From: an uncultured Planctomycetaceae bacterium
GTDB lineage: Bacteria > Planctomycetota > Planctomycetia > Planctomycetales > Planctomycetaceae
Length of the DNA: 64,000 bases
Assembly (NCBI GenBank): GCA_943787265.1
Contig: CALSLT010000006.1
Coordinates: forward strand, 602,223-666,222
Direction: 5' to 3'
In this document: piece by piece, positions 1 to 8,020 of the stretch
Numbering within the stretch: the stretch's first letter is position 1
Layout: each line of letters begins with the position of its first letter
Notes under the pieces: model-generated
Seen by the model: only the letters and a program-made list of their open reading frames with translations
What the model was told of the DNA's origin: nothing
The model's database searches: none
Program-made: the position numbers and the translations under genes

Positions 1-1
1 C

Positions 2-823
2 GGTCTGACATCAACTCGGACTGCCGATCGTCTGGTTCGTCAGGCCGGATTCTCGAATTCGGATTCACACTACCATATTGACCGATTGGATGATCAAGGC
101 TTTAACCAGGCGACGGACTATCAGAATCGGCCTACATTCCCACTCCTGTGGACTGAGGACAATGAAGTTCCGCTGAATTTCGGAGTCAACACCCAAGTGT
201 CTGGGACAACTGACGAAGACCGAGCGTTCTTCCGAGATCGACAGACCATTTTTGGTGAACCAGATAATCCATTTGTACAATACATCGGTCGGGCGTTTCT
301 CGAAGAAACAATTTTCCATGCCGGGGATTTCTTCGACGACTCCATTGCAGATACCGGCACCGCAAGAGATCAAACTTTCCTGGAGACGATCTTTTTTCCT
401 AACGGTGGGTCGACCACCCTTCCCATTACCCGAACTGATTCACTTGAGTTGCGCCAAGCACAAGAACGGCGACCGGTGCGTGGAGCACCTACACAGGGAT
501 TTGGTTTGGATATTTTCCGAGTTCCCGAGTCGGGAGACGCGACAATTGCACAGACCGAACGCCGGAAATGGCAAATGATTATCGAATCGTTTGCCGAGCA
601 TTCGACTGACCTCACCCGACTTGACACTGCTGCTATTGGACTTGGGGGTATCATCGGAGATTTCCTACCCGCCGATCTTCGTGCCCGGAATGCAGGTAGC
701 TTTGCCGACTTCGCCGCACTTATCGGCGGCTCTGGTGGGCTCACTGGCATCGACCCTACGAGAATTGAACCATTCGGCAAACGAGCGACAGCAGGTTTCA
801 ATCCGGTAGTTCCAAGGAACTAG
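2..823 (+). CDS. Unknown protein, C-terminal part (5' truncated by window edge)
   Basis: The reading frame is open from base 2 of the window to a stop at 821-823, giving 273 visible residues; the start lies outside. An internal TTG at 86 could be mistaken for a start, but open sequence continues upstream. I do not recognise a family. The chain is rich in Asp, Thr, Gly and aromatic residues, has no transmembrane segment, and ends in a Gly/Ala-rich stretch. A strong hairpin follows the stop by about 30 bases, so this is the end of its transcription unit. Function unknown. Confidence 0.7.
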   Translation, partial: GLTSTRTADRLVRQAGFSNSDSHYHIDRLDDQGFNQATDYQNRPTFPLLWTEDNEVPLNFGVNTQVSGTTDEDRAFFRDRQTIFGEPDNPFVQYIGRAFLEETIFHAGDFFDDSIADTGTARDQTFLETIFFPNGGSTTLPITRTDSLELRQAQERRPVRGAPTQGFGLDIFRVPESGDATIAQTERRKWQMIIESFAEHSTDLTRLDTAAIGLGGIIGDFLPADLRARNAGSFADFAALIGGSGGLTGIDPTRIEPFGKRATAGFNPVVPRN

Positions 824-853
824 CTGCCACAACGTAACAAGTCGAAATATTGC

Positions 854-889
854 ATCAGCCCTCGTCAGCTCAGTCTGGCGAGGGCTGAT
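854..889 (+). terminator. Rho-independent-type terminator hairpin
   Basis: An 11-bp perfect stem (ATCAGCCCTCG at 854-864 with its complement at 879-889), a 14-base loop, then TTCATTT. It lies 30 bases after the stop of the upstream unknown gene and 170 bases before htpG. Confidence 0.7.
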
Positions 890-1061
890 TTCATTTGAGG
901 TTAGCTTTACCGCGCGACGCCAGAAATGCATCTCTCTTCGTTGCCCGTCTGTCAACTTCGAAGGTAACATCCGCCGCCGCGTGTTAACGCCAATGTGAAG
1001 CAGAGGCTTCAGAAGCCCGCGGACCGAATGTTTTAAGTATTGCGTTACGGAGTTTGCGACG

Positions 1062-2969
1062 ATGACTACTGAAACGGCACCCCAGGAATTCACGTTCCAG
1101 GCTGAGATCTCACAGCTTCTGCACCTGCTTTCCCATTCGTTGTATCAGAACAAAGAGATTGCGATTCGAGAACTCGTGTCCAACGCCTCGGATGCGCTCG
1201 ACAAGTTTCGGCACATTTCGTTGACTCAGAAAGAGTACGAAGATGATGCAGAACTCGGGATTTCGCTTGAGCCGGATGAAGAGAGTCGCGTCCTGACGAT
1301 TCGTGATAACGGCATCGGCATGACGCAGGACGAGCTGATTCAGAATCTTGGAACGATTGCCCACAGCGGCTCGCTTGAGTACCTGAAACAACTCGGTGAA
1401 GGTTCGAAAGATGACGTCTCTTTGATCGGTCAGTTCGGCGTCGGATTCTACTCCGCATTCATGCTGGCTGATCGTGTCGAAGTGTTGACGCGAAGCTACC
1501 AGGAAGATTCCGGCTGGCGATGGGAATCTGACGGGAGTGGCCAGTTCACTATTGAGGCTGCCGATGACCTTGAGCGAGGTTCGCAGATCCGCCTTCACTT
1601 GAAGGAAGACCTGACTGAGTTCACGCAAACCACACGGCTCAAGCATATTCTCACGGAATATTCGACGTTCGTTCCGTACGCGATTCGACTTGGTGACGAG
1701 CATGTCAATGATCAAACGCCGATTTGGGTCGAACCGAAATCCCAGGTCACCGACGAGCAGTACAAAAACTTCTACGGCTACCTTTCGAAGCGAACTCACG
1801 AAGAGCCGCTTTGGCATTTGCATTTAACGAGCGACTCGCCGTTCCAGTTTCACGCCCTGCTCTACTGCCCAGCTTCTAACTTCGAACTGATGGGCTTTGG
1901 CAAGGATGAGCATGGTCTCAGCCTGTGTGCCAAACGAATTCTCGTGCAGAACAATTGCCGAGAGCTCCTTCCGGAATACTTGCGGTTTATTTACGGCCTC
2001 GTCGACTCAGCAGATCTGCCGCTCAACGTGTCACGTCAGGCTTTGCAGGACGACACGGTGTTTCGAAAGATTCGCAAGGTCCTGGTCAAGAAAGTGTTCA
2101 ATCACCTCGAAGGTGTCGCCAAAGACTCTCCCGATGACTACGCCAGTTTCTACGAACAGTTCGGATCAACACTGCGGGAAGGTGTTGCCAGCGATTTCGA
2201 AAACCGTGACACGCTCGCGAAGTTGCTGAGGTTCCGGTCTTCGCACGGCGATGACCGAGCAGCGGTGATGTCGCTTAGCGATTACGTTTCAAGAATGCCC
2301 GAAGATCAAAAACAGATCTTCTACGTAAGCGGCGAAACGCTCTCGACTATTGAGAAGAATCCAAATCTGGAAGCCTTCCGATCTCGGAAACTGGAAGTTC
2401 TTTATCTGATCGATCCTGTTGACGAATTCGTCCTGAACCACGTCCACAAGTTTGAGGACAAAGATCTGGTTTCGATAGACTCCTCAGAAGTCGATCTTCT
2501 GGAGTTGGAATCTTCCAGTGATTCGAAGGACGGCGACGAGTCTGATGACAAGAAATCCGGACCACCAGAAGGGTTTGGAAGTGTCCTGAATCTCTTTCGC
2601 GAAGCACTTGGCGACTCCGTCGAAGACGTTCGGGAATCGAAGCGTCTGACTGATAGCGCGTGCTGCTTGGTCAATCCCGAAGGGGCAATGAGCGCTCAGT
2701 TGCAGAAAGTCATGAGCCGAGCCAGTGATGATTTCGAACTGACGAAACGAATTCTTGAGATCAATCCGTCACACCCGCTGGTTCAGCATCTGGCTGGTTT
2801 GTCCGTCAATGATGAACACACAGCATTCATCAAAACTTGCGGCCAGCAATTCTTTGCCAATGCCATGCTGGCCGAAGGCGTCGTTCCCGATCCACATGAA
2901 ACTTCACAGCGAATGATGGGCTTCATGCAGGAACTCGCTCAACAGCGTTCGCCAATTGCGGATGCATAG
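1062..2969 (+). CDS. htpG: Molecular chaperone HtpG (Hsp90)
   Basis: ATP-dependent cytosolic chaperone of the Hsp90 family. The 635-residue length is normal for bacterial HtpG. The N-terminal GHKL ATPase domain shows NASDALDK (residues 41-48), DNGIGM and GQFGVGFYSAFM (ATP-lid/glycine motif). The middle domain contains the conserved NVSRQALQ block. The C-terminal third carries an acidic Asp/Ser/Lys-rich linker before the dimerisation domain. GGAG lies about 9 bases before the ATG. It stands alone between the upstream terminator and a small hypothetical gene 12 bases downstream. Confidence 0.97.
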   Translation: MTTETAPQEFTFQAEISQLLHLLSHSLYQNKEIAIRELVSNASDALDKFRHISLTQKEYEDDAELGISLEPDEESRVLTIRDNGIGMTQDELIQNLGTIAHSGSLEYLKQLGEGSKDDVSLIGQFGVGFYSAFMLADRVEVLTRSYQEDSGWRWESDGSGQFTIEAADDLERGSQIRLHLKEDLTEFTQTTRLKHILTEYSTFVPYAIRLGDEHVNDQTPIWVEPKSQVTDEQYKNFYGYLSKRTHEEPLWHLHLTSDSPFQFHALLYCPASNFELMGFGKDEHGLSLCAKRILVQNNCRELLPEYLRFIYGLVDSADLPLNVSRQALQDDTVFRKIRKVLVKKVFNHLEGVAKDSPDDYASFYEQFGSTLREGVASDFENRDTLAKLLRFRSSHGDDRAAVMSLSDYVSRMPEDQKQIFYVSGETLSTIEKNPNLEAFRSRKLEVLYLIDPVDEFVLNHVHKFEDKDLVSIDSSEVDLLELESSSDSKDGDESDDKKSGPPEGFGSVLNLFREALGDSVEDVRESKRLTDSACCLVNPEGAMSAQLQKVMSRASDDFELTKRILEINPSHPLVQHLAGLSVNDEHTAFIKTCGQQFFANAMLAEGVVPDPHETSQRMMGFMQELAQQRSPIADA

Positions 2970-3017
2970 TCGCTAAGCCGCATGCGTTTGCTGAATCGAA
3001 CTTCAGGGGTGCAAGAG

Positions 3018-3239
3018 ATGCCGGTCGTGGTTTTGGTAGAGACGTCTGACAACAACCGCGGCCGGTTTCTTGCGGCTTCGCACGGTGAGGCGATTAACGT
3101 GCTCAGTCGTCACTACCCGGTTGGTTCAAGCGTCGCCCAAAAATTGACCCGTGGCGAGAAGGTCTCGACGGACTCTTACACTCTGAAGATTTGCCCGTTG
3201 GAAACAGCTCCGCCGAAACGCCAGAAGGCGTTGTTCTAA
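3018..3239 (+). CDS. Small hypothetical protein
   Basis: A 73-residue protein if started at the ATG at 3018, where homology-like sequence (MPVVVLVETSDN) begins after an AGGGG stretch. An in-frame ATG at 2982 would give 85 aa but has no ribosome-binding site. Mixed alpha/beta composition, no signal peptide, basic C-terminus. It follows htpG on the same strand, so it may be cotranscribed. Family not recognised. Confidence 0.6.
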   Translation: MPVVVLVETSDNNRGRFLAASHGEAINVLSRHYPVGSSVAQKLTRGEKVSTDSYTLKICPLETAPPKRQKALF

Positions 3240-3258
3240 ATCGTTACGAAGTTCCTGG

Positions 3259-4080
3259 TTATCGCAAAGACGGGCTGATGACGCCTGTTTCTGGACTCGA
3301 GGCTGTTGCGTAGAGTTTCTTTGGAATCCGCCCTGCTCGAAAGGACTGACGACCGGCCAGGCAAGCGTGCTTCATCGCTTCGGCCATCGTTGCGGGTTCG
3401 GTCGCGCTGGCGATGGCTGTATTGAGCAACACTCCGTCGCAGCCGAGTTCCATCGCAAAGGCAACGTCGCTGGCCGAGCCGACTCCGGCGTCAATGATCA
3501 TCGGATAATCCGGATCATCGCCCTTCAGGTATTCCAGGCAGATCCGAATGTTGTTCGGATTGAGAACTCCCTGGCCGCTGCCAATCGGACTGCCAGCCGG
3601 CATGACCGAGGTTGCTCCCGCGTCTTTTAAACGCTTAGCAGTAATCGGATCATCGGTTGTGTAACAAAGAACTTGAAAGCCTTCTTTGACGAGAGCTTCA
3701 GTGGCCTGCAAAGTCGCGACCGGATCGGGCAGCAGTGTCTTCGTGTCGCCAAGCACTTCCAGTTTGACCCAGTCAGCTCCTGGATTTTCGAGCCCTTCCA
3801 GAATCTCACGCCCCAGTCGAGCAACTCGAATCGCGTCTTCGGCGTTAAAGCAGCCGGCGGTGTTCGGCAGGATCGTGTACTTGCTCAGGTCGATGAAGTC
3901 GAGAATGTTGCGACCTTCGGCGTCGATCAATCGCTCACGCCGAACAGCAACGGTGATGACTTCCGAGCCGCTGACTTCGAGGCACTGCTGCATCATGTCG
4001 AAGGTTGAATACTTGCCCGTGCCGACGACCAGTCGAGACTGCAGAGTGTGAGTTCCCAGGACGAGTGGTTTGTCCGACAT
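3259..4080 (-). CDS. thiG: Thiazole synthase ThiG
   Basis: Forms the thiazole phosphate of thiamin from 1-deoxy-D-xylulose 5-phosphate, dehydroglycine and the ThiS thiocarboxylate. At 273 aa it is near the family length. TIM-barrel landmarks include VVGTGKY near the N-terminus, the Schiff-base lysine in [10 protein letters not shown], and the phosphate-binding glycine loops [10 protein letters not shown] and DAGVGSASD. thiS lies about 80 bases upstream on the same strand, so the two form a thiSG unit. Confidence 0.97.
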   Translation of the reverse strand: MSDKPLVLGTHTLQSRLVVGTGKYSTFDMMQQCLEVSGSEVITVAVRRERLIDAEGRNILDFIDLSKYTILPNTAGCFNAEDAIRVARLGREILEGLENPGADWVKLEVLGDTKTLLPDPVATLQATEALVKEGFQVLCYTTDDPITAKRLKDAGATSVMPAGSPIGSGQGVLNPNNIRICLEYLKGDDPDYPMIIDAGVGSASDVAFAMELGCDGVLLNTAIASATEPATMAEAMKHACLAGRQSFRAGRIPKKLYATASSPETGVISPSLR

Positions 4081-4159
4081 TCAGACACGCGCTTTCTCAA
4101 TTGATTTAGAATCGATGACGTCGGAACGAGTATTTCCGACCTGAAGTTGACGTCAGAAA

Positions 4160-4360
4160 CTACCCACCACCAACCAGCGTGACGACTTCCAGTTTGTCGT
4201 TTTCGACCAGTTCGCATTCCGCGTGGCGTGCTCGAGGGATGAGCTCAAGGTTTCGTTCGACAGCAACGAACTTTGGTCGCATCCCGAGTTCTACCAGCAG
4301 ATCCGCAATGGTCGAGCCAGCAGCGACTTCGCGAGCTTCGTCGTTCACCGTGATCTGCAC
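4160..4360 (-). CDS. thiS: Sulfur carrier protein ThiS
   Basis: A 66-residue ubiquitin-like carrier ending in the diagnostic Gly-Gly (VTLVGGG) that is thiocarboxylated and donates sulfur to ThiG. The GTG start at 4358-4360 is chosen because AAAGGAG (4369-4375, complement) precedes it by 8 bases and the length then matches the family. The longer ATG-initiated frame from 4423 would add 21 unrelated residues. thiG follows. I looked upstream for a TPP riboswitch and saw none. Confidence 0.93.
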   Translation of the reverse strand: MQITVNDEAREVAAGSTIADLLVELGMRPKFVAVERNLELIPRARHAECELVENDKLEVVTLVGGG

Positions 4361-4670
4361 CGAAGTCTCTCCTTTGGAAGTTCTGAATATTCGACAGGCA
4401 AGCCGGTCTGCTGAGCCCTTCAAAACGTCGGAATTCGTCGTTTCGGCGCGAGTTTAGGAACGCTGCAACAAGACCGTCAAGGAGCTGAATTCGATCGTTT
4501 GATGTTGCCGATCAAGTAAACATGCTTTGATCTGTTTTCTGGCGAGTCGTACAATCTTTCTCTCCATTTCGCCGAACCTTGTCAGCTTCGATGTTCAACG
4601 TTTGGCAAATCCCTCCCAATAGACTGCCATCCTTCCCAACCCTCCGAATTCCCCGCCCTGGAGTGCCGCA

Positions 4671-5990
4671 ATGCTCGATCTGCTTTCTGGAATGGACCAG
4701 ACGTGTGAGGGGTTGTCTCGACGCAGCTTTCTTCAAGTTGGAGCACTCGGCGGCCTCGGACTGAGCCTTCCGGCTCTACTGGCTCGTCAGGGTACAGCAG
4801 ACAACTCGGCACCGAGCGACGTCAACTGCATCCTCATCTGGACTCGCGGCGGAACCAGCCATCACGACACGGTCGATCCAAAACCGGAAGCCCCGGTCAG
4901 CATCCGCGGAGAGTTTGGCGTCATCGACACGGCCATTCCCGGAGTTCAGTTCACGGAGATCGTTCCTAATCTCGCGAAAGAGCTGAATCGGTTCGCCGTG
5001 CTCCGAGGCTGGAATCCGCAAAACGGAAGCCACGGTTCTGCAGATCAGTTTGTCATGTCGGGGCGACGGTTCAATCCGGCACTGGCCTATCCGACGTACG
5101 GGTCGGTCGTCAGCTATGTCAAAGGCTTCAAGTCGGCTCTGCCGCCGTTTGTGCAACTTGGCAGTCAGGTGGATCAGCGATTTGGTGGCGGCACGCCGGG
5201 CATCCTCGGTCTCGAACATAGCCCGTTCGAAATGCTTGAGAATCCAAATTCCGAAAAGTTCAGCGTCCGCGACATCAGCCCGGCCAAAGGAACCACGATG
5301 GCTCGCGTCGATCGTCGACGTCAGATGCTGGCAAAGCTCGACGATCTACAGAAGAAAGCCGATCTGCAGCCCGCGAAGTTTGAAGCACTCGAAGAAAACT
5401 TCCAGGCCGCGTTCAACATGATCACATCGCCCGCTACGAAGAAAGCATTCGCGATCGATGAAGAGGATGCAAAACTTCGAGACGCCTACGGCCGGCATCA
5501 GTTTGGGCAGAGCTGCCTGTTAGCTCGTCGTTTGATCGAATCGGGCGTTCGATTTGTGACGGTCACCGACGGAGGCTGGGACACTCACGCCAACAACTTC
5601 AAATCGCTGAAAGACAGCCGACTACCACCAGTCGACCAGGCACTCCCGCAATTGCTGGCTGACCTCGAAGACAAAGGAATGCTCGACACGACACTCGTTT
5701 GCTGGCTGACCGACTTCGGAAGAACGCCGAAGATCAACTCAGCCAGTGGCCGCGATCATTGGGCAAGTTCAGGTTTCGCAGTCATGGCAGGAGCCGGAGT
5801 CCCCGGCGGACACATCCTCGGCGAAACCGACGGCGAAGGTGGAACCGTGGCGAAGGACGAATACCACAGCGCAGACATTGCCGCGACGGTGTACTCGAAG
5901 CTTGCCCTGCCACTTGATCTGATCGCTCAAGCTCCAGACGGTCGCCCGGTCAAACTACTCGAAGGACGTCCGATCAAAGAGTGGATGTAG
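4671..5990 (+). CDS. DUF1501 family protein, Tat-exported
   Basis: A 439-residue member of the DUF1501 family (alkaline-phosphatase/sulfatase-like fold), abundant in planctomycetes. The N-terminus has a twin-arginine signal (LSRRSFLQVG, residues 15-24) and a hydrophobic Gly/Leu/Ala stretch, so export in folded form is likely. Characteristic segments: WTRGGTSHHDTVDPKP, FGQSCLLARRLIESG, DGGWDTHANN, and WLTDFGRTP near the C-terminus. DUF1501 genes are often paired with a DUF1549/DUF1553 cytochrome gene; here none is adjacent. Substrate unknown. Confidence 0.93.
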   Translation: MLDLLSGMDQTCEGLSRRSFLQVGALGGLGLSLPALLARQGTADNSAPSDVNCILIWTRGGTSHHDTVDPKPEAPVSIRGEFGVIDTAIPGVQFTEIVPNLAKELNRFAVLRGWNPQNGSHGSADQFVMSGRRFNPALAYPTYGSVVSYVKGFKSALPPFVQLGSQVDQRFGGGTPGILGLEHSPFEMLENPNSEKFSVRDISPAKGTTMARVDRRRQMLAKLDDLQKKADLQPAKFEALEENFQAAFNMITSPATKKAFAIDEEDAKLRDAYGRHQFGQSCLLARRLIESGVRFVTVTDGGWDTHANNFKSLKDSRLPPVDQALPQLLADLEDKGMLDTTLVCWLTDFGRTPKINSASGRDHWASSGFAVMAGAGVPGGHILGETDGEGGTVAKDEYHSADIAATVYSKLALPLDLIAQAPDGRPVKLLEGRPIKEWM

Positions 5991-6042
5991 CGTCGTGAGG
6001 TTCGTCCACCCGAACCAGGTGTCACATCGGGATCCGAAAACA

Positions 6043-6075
6043 AAAACAGCCGGCTCATCGCGAGCCGGCTGTTTT
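6043..6075. terminator. Strong bidirectional terminator hairpin
   Basis: A 14-bp perfect stem (AAAACAGCCGGCTC and its complement) around a 5-base loop, with A-rich left and T-rich right ends. It lies between the convergent ends of the DUF1501 gene (5990) and the small secreted protein gene (6116), so it can serve both. Confidence 0.9.
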
Positions 6076-6115
6076 CGTTTGTAGATGCAATTAGCAAGAA
6101 CTGATCCTGAATACC

Positions 6116-6439
6116 TTAGAAGCCACGGAACAGTCCAAGAACGAACCGTCGATCCAACAGCCCGACGCTTTCAGCGATCTGAGCCCCCGGACTGAGGTTC
6201 ATATAAAGCTCGGCGGCGTCTCCGGCCGTTTCGCGAACCGGTTGCAACAAATCAGCTTGACGCTGGACGGGCTGAGCCTGGCGATAAACCGGCTGTGGTT
6301 GCGGCGCGTAGTAAGTCGGCTGCGAGTACGAGTGGCTGTCTTCGAAATGGAAGAACAGGAAATCGCCGGCGGACGCACTCTGAGCCGTCGTCAAAACAAG
6401 CCCTGCACATAGAGCAAACAAAGCAGTCATCTTTTTCAC
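6116..6439 (-). CDS. Small secreted hypothetical protein
   Basis: A 107-residue protein if started at GTG 6437-6439, which has CGGAGA about 8 bases upstream. The N-terminus is a classic signal peptide (VKKMTALFALCAGLVL, cleavage near ASA-GD). The mature part is rich in Gln, Pro, Tyr and Arg, including a PQPQPVYRQAQPVQRQ segment, and ends in an amphipathic stretch. The longer ATG frame from 6592 lacks a ribosome-binding site. Function not recognised. Confidence 0.7.
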   Translation of the reverse strand: MKKMTALFALCAGLVLTTAQSASAGDFLFFHFEDSHSYSQPTYYAPQPQPVYRQAQPVQRQADLLQPVRETAGDAAELYMNLSPGAQIAESVGLLDRRFVLGLFRGF

Positions 6440-6666
6440 AGTCGAATCTCCGAAACAGGCAGACGGTTGAACCCGTCTATCCTTTGCTCCAGAGCTGACT
6501 ATTTGCCAGACGCGAATCGCTCTTATCTTTTTGTGGTTCAAACGGGGTGCAGTCTGAATCGACTGACAGTTCGTGACGGTTGTTCGAAGCACGCTACGTT
6601 GCCACTAACCATTGGCTCACAGAACGCATCAGGCCGCAGAATACCGATCGAACGACTCGATAACTC

Positions 6667-7797
6667 TTATAGCCCGATGACGGTCGAAGCTTCGCGCCAT
6701 TCGGCGGCCGGACGACCGAAGTAGAAGCCTTGAGCAAGATCGAATCCGAGATGGCGGCAGGTTTCGGCTTCGGCCGAGGTTTCGATGCCCTCTGCAAGTG
6801 GCGAGATGCCAAAGTCGAGCACCATTTCTACGAGTGTCCGGACCATCTTGTGCCGCTTTGGCGATGCGTTGTTGATATTTCGAATGAGCGAAATGTCAAA
6901 CTTCAGGACGTCGGGAGGCACTTCGACGAGGTCCAGCATTCGAGCCTGTCCGGCTCCAAAATCATCGTAGGCCAGTTTGATGTCCAGGCCCTTGAGTTGT
7001 TTGCGCAGTTTGGCCGTGGCGCGCAGATCGGTGACAGCCGCTTCGTGAATTTCCAGACAGAGCGACTGGTTCGGTGATGATGCTCGAAGCCTCTCAAGCG
7101 AACGGATCAGGCGATCCCCCTGGGACTCTGTTGGGTGCGTGTTCAGATACAATGTCTGTTCGGGCGGCATGTCCAGACTTTTCTGCACGCCTACGATTCG
7201 ACTGGCTTCGCTGAGTTCTGTTTCTCTATCGAGTTGCGCAGCGGTATCAAACATCTCGCGAGGTGTAGGAAACTCACGAATCTGGCTTCTGGCGAGCACT
7301 TCGAACCCGATGGTTGACGCGTCTGAGAGTTGAACGATTGGCTGAAAGTGCGGAATCAGACCATCGCCACTTACGAGCCTTTCGAAAGCGACCAATCGCG
7401 TGGTCAGCTCGCCTCCGTTCCAGTGGACGGTGCCACGAGAGTTGTCTTCGCTGCGACTACCTACACGGAACTCGGCACTTCCCAACTGGATGACATCGCC
7501 CTCTGACAACATGCAGTCTGAAGCAATTTGTCGGCCATTGACGAACGTGCCGTTTGTGCTGCCAAGGTCTCGCAGAAATAGAACGCCTGACGCTTTCACG
7601 AATTCAGCATGCACGCCCGAAACGGTTGGCCAGGCAACTCTCAGGTCACAAGCCGATCGGCGGCCGATGCGGAATCGAGGTTTGCTGATGGTTGTTTCGC
7701 GAGTTCGATCACCTTCTGTGATCGCTCCGCAAAGATACCATTCCATCTCTTCGACAGAGGCATCATGTGGGGTTTCAGTTTCGGCAATCATTGGCAT
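6667..7797 (-). CDS. FHA domain-EAL domain (c-di-GMP phosphodiesterase-like) protein
   Basis: A cytosolic two-domain signalling protein of about 376 aa. An FHA phosphothreonine-binding domain (IGRRS near residue 45, STNGTFVNGR at about 80-89) is followed by an EAL domain. The EAL signature reads FEVLAR rather than EALLR, but the usual catalytic and metal-binding positions appear kept: YLNTHP, LEIHE, YDDFGAG, VLKFD, AEGIE and the final QGFYFGRP. It may therefore hydrolyse cyclic di-GMP; activity is inferred. The start is uncertain: the ATG at 7797 is preferred over an upstream frame extension to 7860. Confidence 0.88.
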   Translation of the reverse strand: MPMIAETETPHDASVEEMEWYLCGAITEGDRTRETTISKPRFRIGRRSACDLRVAWPTVSGVHAEFVKASGVLFLRDLGSTNGTFVNGRQIASDCMLSEGDVIQLGSAEFRVGSRSEDNSRGTVHWNGGELTTRLVAFERLVSGDGLIPHFQPIVQLSDASTIGFEVLARSQIREFPTPREMFDTAAQLDRETELSEASRIVGVQKSLDMPPEQTLYLNTHPTESQGDRLIRSLERLRASSPNQSLCLEIHEAAVTDLRATAKLRKQLKGLDIKLAYDDFGAGQARMLDLVEVPPDVLKFDISLIRNINNASPKRHKMVRTLVEMVLDFGISPLAEGIETSAEAETCRHLGFDLAQGFYFGRPAAEWREASTVIGL

Positions 7798-8020
7798 GAC
7801 TGATCTTCTTGCTGTGCGGCCTGCTGCAACACTGATGTGCCCTCCTGCGAGTGCTGCCAACTTTTACCTTAGGTCAGAGATTCGGTCGGTCAAACTCGAA
7901 TTGAGTTGGTTGCCTCCGTGAATCCGGGAAAGACGACGGCGGATTTACGCCGCGCCCGGCACCTCATGCCAAACCTGCACGGTCAGGCTTCAGCGTTGCC
8001 GAAACGCCACGAACACAGGC

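Noticed and set aside
4361..4670. Possible TPP riboswitch upstream of thiSG
   Set aside because: The conserved CUGAGA and ACCUGAUCUGGAUAAU-type segments are not present on the minus strand.
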